From contig JACAEM010000001.1 of NCBI GenBank assembly GCA_013388855.1, positions 57,543 through 121,542 on the forward strand: a DNA stretch of 64,000 nucleotides, read 5' to 3'. The translations under genes and the position numbers were made by a program. Below the pieces are notes generated by a model. That model ran no database searches and had not been told where the DNA came from. It saw only the letters and a program-made list of their open reading frames with translations. How positions within the stretch are numbered: position 1 is the first letter of the stretch; each line of letters starts with the position of its first letter. This document shows, piece by piece, positions 43,401 through 51,093 of this stretch. The stretch comes from Chloroflexota bacterium. Lineage in GTDB: Bacteria; Chloroflexota; Anaerolineae; Anaerolineales; Villigracilaceae.

Positions 43401-44514
43401 ACACGAGGAAAAAGTCCGTGTGGCAGGTCTCGTCACGAGCGTTCGCCCATATACCACCAAAACCAACAAGCCGATGGGTTTTGTCACGCTCGAAGACATT
43501 CAGGGCAACTTCGATCTTGTGCTCTTCCCGCGCACCTGGATGCAATACCGCGAGCAGATGACCGTCGGTCAAATCGTGATCGTCGAAGGCAAGGTGGATA
43601 CGAACAGCACCCCGCCCAAGATTTTGGTGGACACCGTGCGGACGGAGATCAGGATTCTTGAACCGCTGAAGGACACTTCGACTTCGCTCAGCGCAGACTC
43701 TGCGTCTCAGTCGAAGCCGATGCCTGATCCCGTTGTGGAAACACTCTCCCAGCCCAAACCGGACAGCCACGTGCGGGACCTCAAGATCCAATCAACTCAA
43801 CCCAAGTCGAGTTCAGTCCCGCCCAAGCCTGACCCGGTGAGGCAGGGCATTCAACAACAACCCAAACCGAAGGGGCCGCTGACAAAGAATATTCCCGCCA
43901 AGCCGGTCATCCCGCCGCCGGTAAAACAGGTTGCGGAGAAACCTGCTGAAATTACTCCCCCACTTGCAGGGGAAACCGGGGAGATCGAGGGAGAGTGGGA
44001 TGATATGCCGCCGCCGCCAGACAACTTCCCCGATGACTGGGAGACGCAGTGGCAGCCATCGTTCGAAGATGCCGTACTCGCCTCCAAACCGGAGCCGAAG
44101 TTCAAGAAAAACGAAGAGATTACGCCGCCGCGTGTCCAATTGGAAACTGCCCCGGTTGTGATTAATGACCTTGAGGAGAATCAAACCGAGGCGGAGCGCG
44201 TAGCGATGGTCTCCTCCATCTATATTCCACTGGCAAAGGAAGAGGATCAAACCCACCCGCCGCAACAAATCACGGTCATCCTGCGTTCAACCGGCGACAG
44301 GAATCGTGACAAGCGCCGCATTAAGACGATTTATGGCACGCTCATCTCGTTTCATGGGCGGGATCGGTTCAGTTTTCACGTGTTCGAGAATGGCTCAGCC
44401 TATCTGATCGATTTTCCCAGCGACACCACACGCGTCTGCCCCGAATTGCTCGAACGTTTGAAGAAACTGATGGGCGAAGAAAGCTGGCGTGTGGAGGAGA
44501 TTACGTTCCAGTGA
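40465..44514 (+). CDS. dnaE: DNA polymerase III subunit alpha (DnaE)
   Basis: Replicative polymerase catalytic subunit, 1349 residues. PHP domain at the start (HLHVHTEYSMLDGFSN, ITDHGTMFGVIDFYK), polymerase palm with PDIDLDF near residue 395 and the later catalytic Asp, a tandem helix-hairpin-helix region, and an OB fold near 985-1040 (VRVAGLVTSVRPYTTKTNKPMGFVTLEDIQG). Between about 1070 and 1250 lies a Pro/Lys-rich, low-complexity linker before a C-terminal domain (ITVILRSTGDRNRDKRRIKTIYGTL onward). TATAAT (40448-40453) is 11 bases before the ATG: nearly leaderless. A terminator follows. Confidence 0.96.
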   Translation: MSFAHLHVHTEYSMLDGFSNIKKLVKRVKELDMPAVAITDHGTMFGVIDFYKAATSEGVKPIIGVEAYMAARGMGDRDSKLDRSSYHLLLLAENETGYRNLLKISSAAQLDGFYYYPRIDHDFLAAHSEGIICTSGCMSAEIPRALLNDDPEEAVKRMNWYYDVFGPDRFFVELQQHNIKEITDLNRRLVELGARYSAKYVATNDVHYINQGDSRLQDILLAIQTNALLSDPNRMRMTDDSYYLRTPAEMSALFAEVPEALSNTLLIAERCNVDLGFKGYHLPDFPVPEGFTAGTYLRHLCAEGAKKRYGERAASTEVQERLDYELGVIHKMGFDAYFLIVWDLCRHAKENGIWYNARGSAAGSIVAYVLEIAMVDPLHHNLLFERFLNPGRISMPDIDLDFRDDRRAEMLEYCVHKYGNDKVAQIITFGTMGTKAALRDVARVMDIPLPEVDRVAKLVPFVSGRNTTMEDALAIPEFKEIYDTQPHLRELIDTAAKMEGTVRNAGTHAAGVVISDKPIVEYLPLHRPTSGSEETPIKTVTQFEMGILDSLGMLKVDFLGLITLSVMAKACDMIEKRHGVKYDLNNIPLDDPKAFELMGTGQTAGVFQVEGGGMTRWLVEMKPKTLDNIIAMVALYRPGPMAFIPDYIARMHGEAEVEYRHPKLEPIFKDTYGIPVYQEQLMRAAVEIAGYTPSESDELRKAISKKKKEEIEKHRNKFVTGAVKQGMDKETAEAIYSDWEEFARYGFNKSHAADYGVIAVQTAFLKAHYPAEFMAATLSASAGQTEKVALYVADARSMGVPVLAPEINASHWDFAIEDVDGKPNIRFGFGAVKNVGEAAVRLIIDEREANGKFKDLNDFARRVDLRAVGKRALECLIKVGALDVFGNRAALLASLDRIVSISNNHFRAAESGQMSLFGEATGVVEEITLPEVNNVDKREMLNWERELIGLYISDHPLTPYQETFRQIVSYFSGQLSEAQHEEKVRVAGLVTSVRPYTTKTNKPMGFVTLEDIQGNFDLVLFPRTWMQYREQMTVGQIVIVEGKVDTNSTPPKILVDTVRTEIRILEPLKDTSTSLSADSASQSKPMPDPVVETLSQPKPDSHVRDLKIQSTQPKSSSVPPKPDPVRQGIQQQPKPKGPLTKNIPAKPVIPPPVKQVAEKPAEITPPLAGETGEIEGEWDDMPPPPDNFPDDWETQWQPSFEDAVLASKPEPKFKKNEEITPPRVQLETAPVVINDLEENQTEAERVAMVSSIYIPLAKEEDQTHPPQQITVILRSTGDRNRDKRRIKTIYGTLISFHGRDRFSFHVFENGSAYLIDFPSDTTRVCPELLERLKKLMGEESWRVEEITFQ

Positions 44515-44518
44515 TTTT

Positions 44519-44552
44519 GTAGGGGCACGACGCGTGATGCCCCTACCTTTTT
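44519..44552 (+). terminator. Terminator-like GTAGGGGCA repeat after dnaE
   Basis: GTAGGGGCA-CGACGCGTGA-TGCCCCTAC, then CTTTTT. It overlaps the stop codon of the convergent gene. The same palindrome type recurs at 62364-62391 and, altered, at 59047-59093, so this terminator seems made from a dispersed repeat. Confidence 0.75.
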
Positions 44553-45325
44553 ATTGCATTACACCGTTCGCAGTCCATCCGCTGGCAAAGTAGCGCCAGC
44601 GGATCTTTTTTGATCATTTCCCCCACTGCTCCCAGTAGTCGTTTCAAAGGGACGGCTTGAATGAAGGCATCTCCGTCCATGTCCACGCGAAGGGTATCGG
44701 GCTTGATGTAGTCGTCGATAGCGGTGAAACCGGTCGAATCGCCGGGGAAGCCGGGACATTCCACGACGCGGTCGCCGACCAACGCCCAGCGGATGAACTG
44801 CCTACGCCCGGCAAGTCTCTCTCCATAGTGGATGCTGGTATTCGCGTCATGCCCGACGTTAACAAGCACGACCCAGCCGTCTGCCTCTGCCAGCGCGCCG
44901 ATAGGGGCCAGCGGTTCATAGAGGGTCTGCGCGGCGAGGTACTCGTCCGACTTGATCCCTGCAAACGACAGGATGGGGTGGGATGTCCGTTTGGAGGCGG
45001 CGTGGTTGCGCAAGGTTTCGGCTAAGGCGCCCATCATTGGGTCAGCAGGCATATCGGGGGTGAAGGGCTGCGCCATCCTGTTCAGGTCTTTTTCCGCGCC
45101 GTATTTGATGCCATTGTTGGGAGGTCCAACCTCCGGTGTGACCATGGTCTTATAGGTGAAGGTGGGCATCATGATACTTTTGAACGATGTCAGCATGGCG
45201 CGCAGGACAATATCCGCACCACCTTGCACATAGCCGAACGGCTTCAACGACGCGTGCGCGATGATGGGTTTATCGACCAGTCCCAGCGCTTCAAACGCAG
45301 ATTTTAGTTCGGCATACCCCGGCAT
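44543..45325 (-). CDS. AAC(3)-fold acetyltransferase family protein
   Basis: A 260-residue protein of the Antibiotic_NAT superfamily, which uses acetyl-CoA to acetylate aminoglycosides or other amines. Family features are present: IIAHASLKPFGYVQGGADIVLRAML near the N-terminus, MMPTFTYK, the motif RTSHPILSFAG and SIHYGERLAG. Many chromosomal members of this family are not resistance genes, and nothing here supports antibiotic resistance. The ATG (45325) is one base before the stop of the enoyl-CoA hydratase gene on the same strand, so translation is probably coupled. Confidence 0.82.
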   Translation of the reverse strand: MPGYAELKSAFEALGLVDKPIIAHASLKPFGYVQGGADIVLRAMLTSFKSIMMPTFTYKTMVTPEVGPPNNGIKYGAEKDLNRMAQPFTPDMPADPMMGALAETLRNHAASKRTSHPILSFAGIKSDEYLAAQTLYEPLAPIGALAEADGWVVLVNVGHDANTSIHYGERLAGRRQFIRWALVGDRVVECPGFPGDSTGFTAIDDYIKPDTLRVDMDGDAFIQAVPLKRLLGAVGEMIKKDPLALLCQRMDCERCNAIKR

Positions 45326-45326
45326 G

Positions 45327-46100
45327 TTATTTTCCCGTCCAATTCGGTTTTCGTTTTTCGACAAATGCCTGCATGCCTTCTTTTTGGTCGGCGGTATTGA
45401 ATAAACTGTAGAAGACCTGCTTCTCCTCCGCCAGCCCATCGTTGAGGAAGGATTCGTACGAGTGGTTGATCATTCTCTTGGCGGCGCGTACAGCCAGGGG
45501 GGCGCGGGAGGCGATCTCATCCGCCAGGAGGATGGCTACATTCAGGTAGTCGCTGACCGGGACGACGCGGTTTACCAATCCGTAGTGGAGCGCTTCCTGG
45601 GCGGTAAGTTTGCGGTCGTTGAGGATCATTTCCATGGCAAGGGCTTTGCCCACCGCGCGGACGAGCCGCTGGGTGCCGCCCGCGCCGGGGATCACGCCGA
45701 TGGTCACTTCCGGCAGTCCAAATTTGGCGGTGTCGGAGGCGATGATCATGTCACAGGCGAGAGGCAGTTCAAACCCCGCGCCCAGCGACCAGCCGGAGAC
45801 CGCCGCGATGATCGGCTTTCGGATCGTGCGGATCCTGCCATAGATCGCCACCAGATCGGTGGTCGTCATATCCAGCGCGGACTTGTCCGCCATTTCTTTG
45901 ATGTCGGCTCCGGCAGCGAAGGCTTTGTCGCTGCCGGTGATGACCATCGCGCCGATGTTCTCGTCTTTGTCGAACGTCTCGAGCGCGCCCATCACTTCCT
46001 GCATGAGCGCGGTGTTAAGGGCATTCAAGGCGTGCGGGCGGTTCAAGGTGATGAGTCCCACCTGCCCGCGCGTTTCCACAAGAATGGATGTGTAGGTCAT
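45327..46100 (-). CDS. Enoyl-CoA hydratase/isomerase family protein
   Basis: A 257-residue crotonase-fold enzyme that hydrates trans-2-enoyl-CoA or a related reaction. It has [13 protein letters not shown], the oxyanion-hole segments [11 protein letters not shown] and [16 protein letters not shown], and [19 protein letters not shown] with the second catalytic Glu region. ATG 46100 follows CACCGGAGGTACC. Substrate chain length cannot be judged. Its partner downstream is an acetyltransferase-fold protein, not a beta-oxidation gene. Confidence 0.92.
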   Translation of the reverse strand: MTYTSILVETRGQVGLITLNRPHALNALNTALMQEVMGALETFDKDENIGAMVITGSDKAFAAGADIKEMADKSALDMTTTDLVAIYGRIRTIRKPIIAAVSGWSLGAGFELPLACDMIIASDTAKFGLPEVTIGVIPGAGGTQRLVRAVGKALAMEMILNDRKLTAQEALHYGLVNRVVPVSDYLNVAILLADEIASRAPLAVRAAKRMINHSYESFLNDGLAEEKQVFYSLFNTADQKEGMQAFVEKRKPNWTGK

Positions 46101-46176
46101 GGTACCTCCGGTGCTGCTGTTTGAATTATACGTGAGAACAGCCCTGTCGTATAATCGGGCGAATGGAGAATTGACA

Positions 46177-46575
46177 ATGGACATACTTTTTATGGCTCAC
46201 TCTGGTTTGCGCTGGCTGATTCTGCTCGTGGCGGCGGTTGCGATAGTCAAGTTCGTTCTTGGCTGGCTGCGCGGCGGCGAATTCAAAGGTATGGACCGCG
46301 GTCTCGCTTCCGGTTTCAGCGGTCTGATGGATCTGCAAGCTTTGCTTGGGATCGTCTTCCTGGTGTGGAACGGTTTCTCCGGCGCGGGTTTCCCGTTATA
46401 CCGCATCGAGCATGGGGTTGCGATGATCCTCGCTGCAGTGGCGGCCCATCTGCCGGCACGCTGGAAGAACGCCGACTCGAAGACGCGTTTCCGCAATTCA
46501 CTGCTCGCGGTGACCGGCTCGGTCCTGCTGGTGATCGCTGGTCTGCTGGTTTTGCCCGGCGGCTTGAGTCGATAA
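46177..46575 (+). CDS. Small membrane protein, paralogue 1
   Basis: A 132-residue protein with four predicted transmembrane helices, unknown function. The centre FSGLMDLQALLGIVFLVWNGFSGAGFPLYRIEHGVAM is clearly related to the next gene (FTGLMDLQGVFGLVFFFGTGFAGIGFPTYRILHAIVM), so the pair arose by duplication. Conserved His and Arg within the helices (GLRW, YRIEHG) recall cytochrome-type heme ligands, but this is only a thought. GGAGAATTGACA precedes the ATG. Confidence 0.7.
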   Translation: MDILFMAHSGLRWLILLVAAVAIVKFVLGWLRGGEFKGMDRGLASGFSGLMDLQALLGIVFLVWNGFSGAGFPLYRIEHGVAMILAAVAAHLPARWKNADSKTRFRNSLLAVTGSVLLVIAGLLVLPGGLSR

Positions 46576-46611
46576 CGCAGAATATTCATTTACATTCAAA
46601 GGGAAAGAAAC

Positions 46612-46998
46612 TTGTTTCGGCTTTTTGGCGCGCTCCATTGGGTGGTCCCCTGGTTGATCCTGGTGGTCGGTATGTACTGTATCATTCGGTTTGTGCGAGG
46701 CCACATCAATGAAAATATCTTCACCAAAACCGACCGCCGCCTTGTGGCCGTCTTCACCGGCTTGATGGATTTGCAGGGTGTGTTTGGGCTGGTCTTCTTT
46801 TTTGGAACAGGCTTTGCCGGGATTGGATTTCCCACATACCGGATTCTGCACGCGATCGTCATGTTCATCGCTGCCATGATCCCGCATCTTTCCATCTTGT
46901 GGCAGGCTTCCGACGATAAAACGCTCTTCCTCAACAATTTTTACATTTTGCTGGCATCCTTCCTTTTGATGCTGGTCGGCCTTTCCCTCATTCCCTGA
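46612..46998 (+). CDS. Small membrane protein, paralogue 2
   Basis: A 128-residue, four-helix membrane protein, start TTG at 46612 after AAAGGGAAAGAAAC. It is a paralogue of the gene 36 bases upstream; the shared core includes GLMDLQ, GFP-YRI-H and a following A-M-I-P-H-L segment. The two probably form a heterodimer. Function unknown. An alternative ATG at 46671 would remove the first helix. Confidence 0.68.
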   Translation: MFRLFGALHWVVPWLILVVGMYCIIRFVRGHINENIFTKTDRRLVAVFTGLMDLQGVFGLVFFFGTGFAGIGFPTYRILHAIVMFIAAMIPHLSILWQASDDKTLFLNNFYILLASFLLMLVGLSLIP

Positions 46999-47020
46999 CC
47001 GTACGGAACTTCACCCATTC

Positions 47021-48340
47021 ATGGATACTGTACAGCCAACGTCTGAAAAACTCGATTTCAAACGCATCCTGCCCATCATCGTCATCGTATTTGTCGATCT
47101 GCTTGGGCTGTCCATCATCATCCCTCTCCTGCCGTTGTATGCTGCGCGCTTCAGCGCCACGCCGCTGGTCATCGGCATTTTGCAAGCCACCTACCCGCTC
47201 ATGCAATTCATCGGCGCGCCATTGCTGGGTCGCCTCTCGGATCGGTTTGGTCGCAAGCCGGTCCTGGTCGCCAGTCAGATTGGCACGTTTGCCGGATTCA
47301 TCCTGCTTGGCTTTGCAAACACCCTCGGGCTTCTCTTCCTTTCCCGCATCATAGACGGTCTCTCCGGCGCGAACATCTCCACCGCGCAAGCTGCCATTGC
47401 TGACAGCACCAACGAACGGACGCGCACACAGGGGCTTGGGCTTGTAGGTGCAGCGTTCGGGCTGGGATTTGTGTTTGGCCCCGTGATTGCGTTTGTCGTG
47501 CTCGCCGCCACAGGACAGAACTACCAAGCCGTGGCGTGGACAGCCGCGTTCTTCTCCTTCGTATCCATTCTTTTGACCTCATTCTGGTTCCGCGAGACCC
47601 TGACCTCCGACTCCGCCTCGGCACTCAAGAGAAAGTTCACCCTCGGCGCGATGCTCGAAGCCTTGCGCCGTCCGCAAATCGGATTTTTGCTCCTCCTGAT
47701 GTTTTTCTACCAGATCGCCTTCGGCGGATACGAACAACTCTTTTCATTGTTCACGCTCACCCGCCTCGGCATGGATGCGCGCGACACCTCCGGGCTATTC
47801 GTGCTGGCGGGCATTTTCATTATCATCGTGCAGGGCGGATTTGTCGGTCGTTGGTCCAAACAGAAAGGCGACCGCTGGCTGGTGATCCTTGGCGTTTCCA
47901 CGCTCGCCATCGGTCTGATCGGCACTGCGTTGACGCCTGCGATCCCTGTCCCCTGGTACGAGAAGGGGAAAGTTATGGAAAGCCTCGCGGGCGAGGGTGC
48001 TGTCCGCGTGTCCGTTCAAAACATCCAGATCCAATTGCCGGAACAGGCTGCGCGCGGCTGGCTGGGGATTCTCTGGCTGGTGACCGTCAGCTTCCCTGCC
48101 GCGCTGGGCGGTGGAGTTCTGCAACCGGCGGTCAACAGCCTCATCACCAAATCATCCGACAAAAGCGAAGTGGGCGGCATGCTCGGCATTTCCTCCGGCA
48201 TGTACAGCGCCGCAAACGCCATTGCCCCGCTGTTTTATGGGTCGCTCTTTCAATGGCTGGGCGCGCCGGTTCCGTTCATGGTTGGCGGATTGATCTTATT
48301 GGCGCTATGGGTCATCGCTCCAAGAGCGATACCGAAATAA
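47021..48340 (+). CDS. MFS transporter (DHA1/TetA-like exporter)
   Basis: A 439-residue 12-helix transporter. The opening IIVIVFVDLLGLSIIIPLLPLYAARF and the loop 2-3 motif GRLSDRFGRKPVL (motif A, G-x-L-x-D-R-x-G-R) and FVFGPVIAF mark the drug:H+ antiporter group that includes TetA. Loop insertion between helices 8 and 9 (GEGAVRVSVQNIQIQLPEQ) is longer than usual. Cargo is unknown; being a member of this group does not show tetracycline export. Confidence 0.88.
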   Translation: MDTVQPTSEKLDFKRILPIIVIVFVDLLGLSIIIPLLPLYAARFSATPLVIGILQATYPLMQFIGAPLLGRLSDRFGRKPVLVASQIGTFAGFILLGFANTLGLLFLSRIIDGLSGANISTAQAAIADSTNERTRTQGLGLVGAAFGLGFVFGPVIAFVVLAATGQNYQAVAWTAAFFSFVSILLTSFWFRETLTSDSASALKRKFTLGAMLEALRRPQIGFLLLLMFFYQIAFGGYEQLFSLFTLTRLGMDARDTSGLFVLAGIFIIIVQGGFVGRWSKQKGDRWLVILGVSTLAIGLIGTALTPAIPVPWYEKGKVMESLAGEGAVRVSVQNIQIQLPEQAARGWLGILWLVTVSFPAALGGGVLQPAVNSLITKSSDKSEVGGMLGISSGMYSAANAIAPLFYGSLFQWLGAPVPFMVGGLILLALWVIAPRAIPK

Positions 48341-48353
48341 AAAGGATAACAAC

Positions 48354-48707
48354 ATGAATTTTGTCGCGAACAGTGCAGTCGTTTTGGTCGCTGTTTTGCA
48401 TTTGGGGTTTCTCGCTATCGAAATGTTCTTCTGGGATCATCCCTTTGGGCGAAAGACATTCGGGATGACCCCGGAGTATTCTAAAGCTTCCGCCACACTT
48501 GCCGCCAATCAGGGACTGTACAACGGTTTCCTCGCGGCGGGTCTGATGCGAGGACTCCTTGCCGGTGATGCTTCCATCAAGATTTTCTTTCTGGTCTGCG
48601 TCGTCATTGCCGGGGTTTACGGCGGCTTCACAGCCAAGCGTTCCATCTTGTACATGCAGGCATTGCCGGGACTGCTGGCGCTCCTCTTGGTCTACCTGAC
48701 AAGATGA
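48354..48707 (+). CDS. DUF1304 family membrane protein
   Basis: A 117-residue, four-helix membrane protein. The family pattern is plain: an N-terminal helix with HLGFLAIEMFFW, FGMTPEYSKASATLAANQGLYNGFLAAGLM, and GVYGGFTAKRSIL before the last helix. The role is unknown in the family. Its stop overlaps the start of the next gene (ATGA), so both are translated together. Confidence 0.85.
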   Translation: MNFVANSAVVLVAVLHLGFLAIEMFFWDHPFGRKTFGMTPEYSKASATLAANQGLYNGFLAAGLMRGLLAGDASIKIFFLVCVVIAGVYGGFTAKRSILYMQALPGLLALLLVYLTR

Positions 48708-49306
48708 TCCGCCTCGCCGCGCGTGCCGGGATGGTCGGACCCTTTCTGTTTGGCTGGGTTCTCTCGACCCTCACATTTCTCAAATACGACTTTCTGCTTT
48801 CACTCGGATGGCATCCGCTTCACGCGCCAACCTTCGACTGGCCCAGCGGATTGGCGCTCGGTGACCATGGCTGGATCATGACCATGACCTTCCTCCTGAG
48901 CGGATTCATGATGACGCTCTTCGCCTCCGGTCTGCGCCTCAGCCTGCCTCCGTCACGAGTGACCTTTCTCTCGACCTTTGCATTGTCCCTCGCCGGGGTC
49001 GCGCTCGCGGGTCTGGCATTCACTACCGACCCGACCATCCGTGCCACACCCGCCACCTGGCATGGACGCCTGCATGACCTGTCCTTTGTCCTGCTTGGGC
49101 TCACGCTCATGCCTGCCATGCTCCTGCTTGGATTCGCCTTCCGGGCAGACGCGCGCTGGCGCGACCTCTCCGCCTGTACGTGGCTGACAGTCGTTTTGGC
49201 GGGACCAACCTTCGCCTTGAAAGGAGCCGCCTTCTACGTTTTCCTGCTGGCAATCCTGATATGGAGTGAGGTCGCCGCGGCCCGTTTGTCGAAGTGTGTG
49301 AATTGA
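48704..49306 (+). CDS. DUF998-like membrane protein
   Basis: A 200-residue protein with about six transmembrane helices, in the style of DUF998 (alternating helices with HAPTFDWPSG, HGWIMTMTFLLSG and ATWHGRLHDLSF). His residues in HDLSF and HGRLH are conserved in that group. It overlaps the DUF1304 gene by 4 bases. Function unknown; a membrane redox or lipid-sensing role would be guesswork. Confidence 0.72.
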   Translation: MIRLAARAGMVGPFLFGWVLSTLTFLKYDFLLSLGWHPLHAPTFDWPSGLALGDHGWIMTMTFLLSGFMMTLFASGLRLSLPPSRVTFLSTFALSLAGVALAGLAFTTDPTIRATPATWHGRLHDLSFVLLGLTLMPAMLLLGFAFRADARWRDLSACTWLTVVLAGPTFALKGAAFYVFLLAILIWSEVAAARLSKCVN

Positions 49307-49361
49307 CTTTTACCCTGGTTTTTTGTATAGTGTTGTTACCCAAGTCGAAGAGGAGAGTGAT

Positions 49362-50300
49362 ATGGCTGGCAAAACCACCCCCAGACGAAAGCGATTGCTT
49401 ACCACTGAAAAGGAACGCGTCGAGGCAAGGAATTATTTTCATGCCAATAATTTGCTGGTGAACCCGCCGGTGAAACGCGCCGCTTACTCGGATCGCATGG
49501 CGTGGGTGCTGGCGTCCATGTCGCAATTGGTGTATGAACATTTTGAGGAGGGAGGCAGGACGAAGGAACTTCTCTTGGAAAAAATGAAGGGCGGCGGTTT
49601 CAAATGGGTCGATGAATTCGTCTCAAAGGAGACGGATACGCAGGCCTTCCTGGTGGTGAAGGATGACCGGTCGTATGCCGTGCTTGCCTTCCGCGGCACC
49701 GAGCCCACGAAAGCGACGGATATCCTGACGGACGTAAAAGCCGGGATGGTTTCTGCCATCGAGGGCAGGGTGCACAAAGGATTCATTCATGCCTATCGAA
49801 GCGTCGAAAAGGAAATCGAAGCAAGCGTTGCCAAGCTGGGGGACATCCCGTTGTACATCACAGGTCATTCCCTCGGCGCGGCGCTTGCCACCCTTGCCAC
49901 ACAATGCCTGGAGCAAAACCCTGTCTTTCGCGACCAGATCGCGGCCTGTTACACGTTTGGAAGTCCGCGCGTTGGAAATGTCGAGTTCGACAAGGAGCTC
50001 AAATCTCCGGTGTATCGCGTGGTGAACACAACCGACATCGTCACCGTCATCCCGTTGATTGCGATGGGATACATCCATGTGGGCGACGTGCGCTTTCTGG
50101 AGCGGGCGCCGGGGGAATTCCGGCGGGGATATATCCCGCTTCTTCAAAGGCTGTTTTTCTTTGCAATGGGAATTTTCCGGCTGTTCGGACCGCTGGTGGG
50201 AGATCACGCCATTGCGGAATATCGCAGAAAGCTGGAAGCCATCGCCCAGGATCGCAATCTCGACTTGTATTTCGGCGGCATGTCTGAGTTGAGGAAATGA
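49362..50300 (+). CDS. Class 3 lipase (alpha/beta hydrolase)
   Basis: A 312-residue lipase-3 domain protein. Catalytic triad candidates are all visible: nucleophile Ser in YITGHSLGAALATLA, Asp in VVNTTDIVTVIP, and His in LVGDHAIAEYRRKLE; FRGTEPTKATDILTD is the typical lid-side motif. There is no signal peptide, so it may act on intracellular lipids or be surface-bound after unusual export. ATG 49362 is preceded by GAAGAGGAGAGTGAT; 13 more in-frame codons to 49323 lack a ribosome site. Confidence 0.88.
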   Translation: MAGKTTPRRKRLLTTEKERVEARNYFHANNLLVNPPVKRAAYSDRMAWVLASMSQLVYEHFEEGGRTKELLLEKMKGGGFKWVDEFVSKETDTQAFLVVKDDRSYAVLAFRGTEPTKATDILTDVKAGMVSAIEGRVHKGFIHAYRSVEKEIEASVAKLGDIPLYITGHSLGAALATLATQCLEQNPVFRDQIAACYTFGSPRVGNVEFDKELKSPVYRVVNTTDIVTVIPLIAMGYIHVGDVRFLERAPGEFRRGYIPLLQRLFFFAMGIFRLFGPLVGDHAIAEYRRKLEAIAQDRNLDLYFGGMSELRK

Positions 50301-50315
50301 TCTGTGAAGTGACGG

Positions 50316-50987
50316 TCACTTTTTCCCAGACAGTATGCTTGCCAGCTCGCTTGTGTTTTTCAAAATCAAATTTGCCCCAAACCTGAGCAATTCCGCTTCC
50401 TCGCCGAAACCGCAAAGGACACCCACCGTCTGCGCGCCCGCGGAGATACCCGCGCGCATATCCACGGTGGTATCGCCGATCATGAGGCATTCCGCGGGCT
50501 TGACGCCCATCTTTTGCGCCGCAAAACGAATCGGGTCGGGGTAGGGTTTGGTGTGCTCCACCGATTGTCCGGTTACGACCGCGTCGAAATATTTAACAAG
50601 GTTAAATTGCTCCAGAAAACGCATCGTCCCCTTTTCGTCGCGCGCACTGACCACCGCCATCGGATACCTCCCTTTGAGCCGCACCAGCATTTCCTCCACG
50701 CCGGGGATGAGCAGGAATTTTTTATGGGACGTCTTTCGGTGACGGGACAGCCAGTCGATGAATACGACCATTTCGTCGTCCAGCCCGATCGTGTCCGCGA
50801 ATCCCAGAAGGGCGTTGCCGGGCGACTCGACCCACATGACGAACCGGCGGGCGGCGTGGTCGGGGTCACGGAAGAGGAAACGCGGAAAGAAGCGTTTCGC
50901 TTTCTGGACGTACAGGTCGTCGGTGTCGCTCAATGTGCCATCCACGTCGAAACACAAGGCTTTAATACGGGGAAGATCGAGGGTCAT
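50316..50987 (-). CDS. HAD-superfamily phosphatase (phosphoglycolate-phosphatase-like)
   Basis: A 223-residue HAD hydrolase. The nucleophile motif is CFDVDGTLSDTDDLY; motif II VVSAR (Ser), motif III Lys in KPYPDPIRFAAQKMG and motif IV MIGDTTVDMRAG complete the active site. The cap is helical with a FLFRDPDHA start, as in Gph-type enzymes. The start at 50987 has TTACAAT about 11 bases upstream on the minus strand, i.e. a very short leader. Confidence 0.88.
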   Translation of the reverse strand: MTLDLPRIKALCFDVDGTLSDTDDLYVQKAKRFFPRFLFRDPDHAARRFVMWVESPGNALLGFADTIGLDDEMVVFIDWLSRHRKTSHKKFLLIPGVEEMLVRLKGRYPMAVVSARDEKGTMRFLEQFNLVKYFDAVVTGQSVEHTKPYPDPIRFAAQKMGVKPAECLMIGDTTVDMRAGISAGAQTVGVLCGFGEEAELLRFGANLILKNTSELASILSGKK

Positions 50988-51093
50988 GGCACAATTGTAA
51001 CCGTATTTGATTGTGCTATACTTTACTTGTCTGCTCATTTTCCATTGCTGGCACCGCCCCGAGGGATGAGGCGGTGGAGATACTTTCAGACGC

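Noticed and set aside
44543..45325. Aminoglycoside resistance gene
   Set aside because: The fold is AAC(3)-like, but many chromosomal members have other roles and there is no mobile or resistance context.
47021..48340. Tetracycline efflux gene
   Set aside because: Only general DHA1 features are visible; no evidence for the drug.
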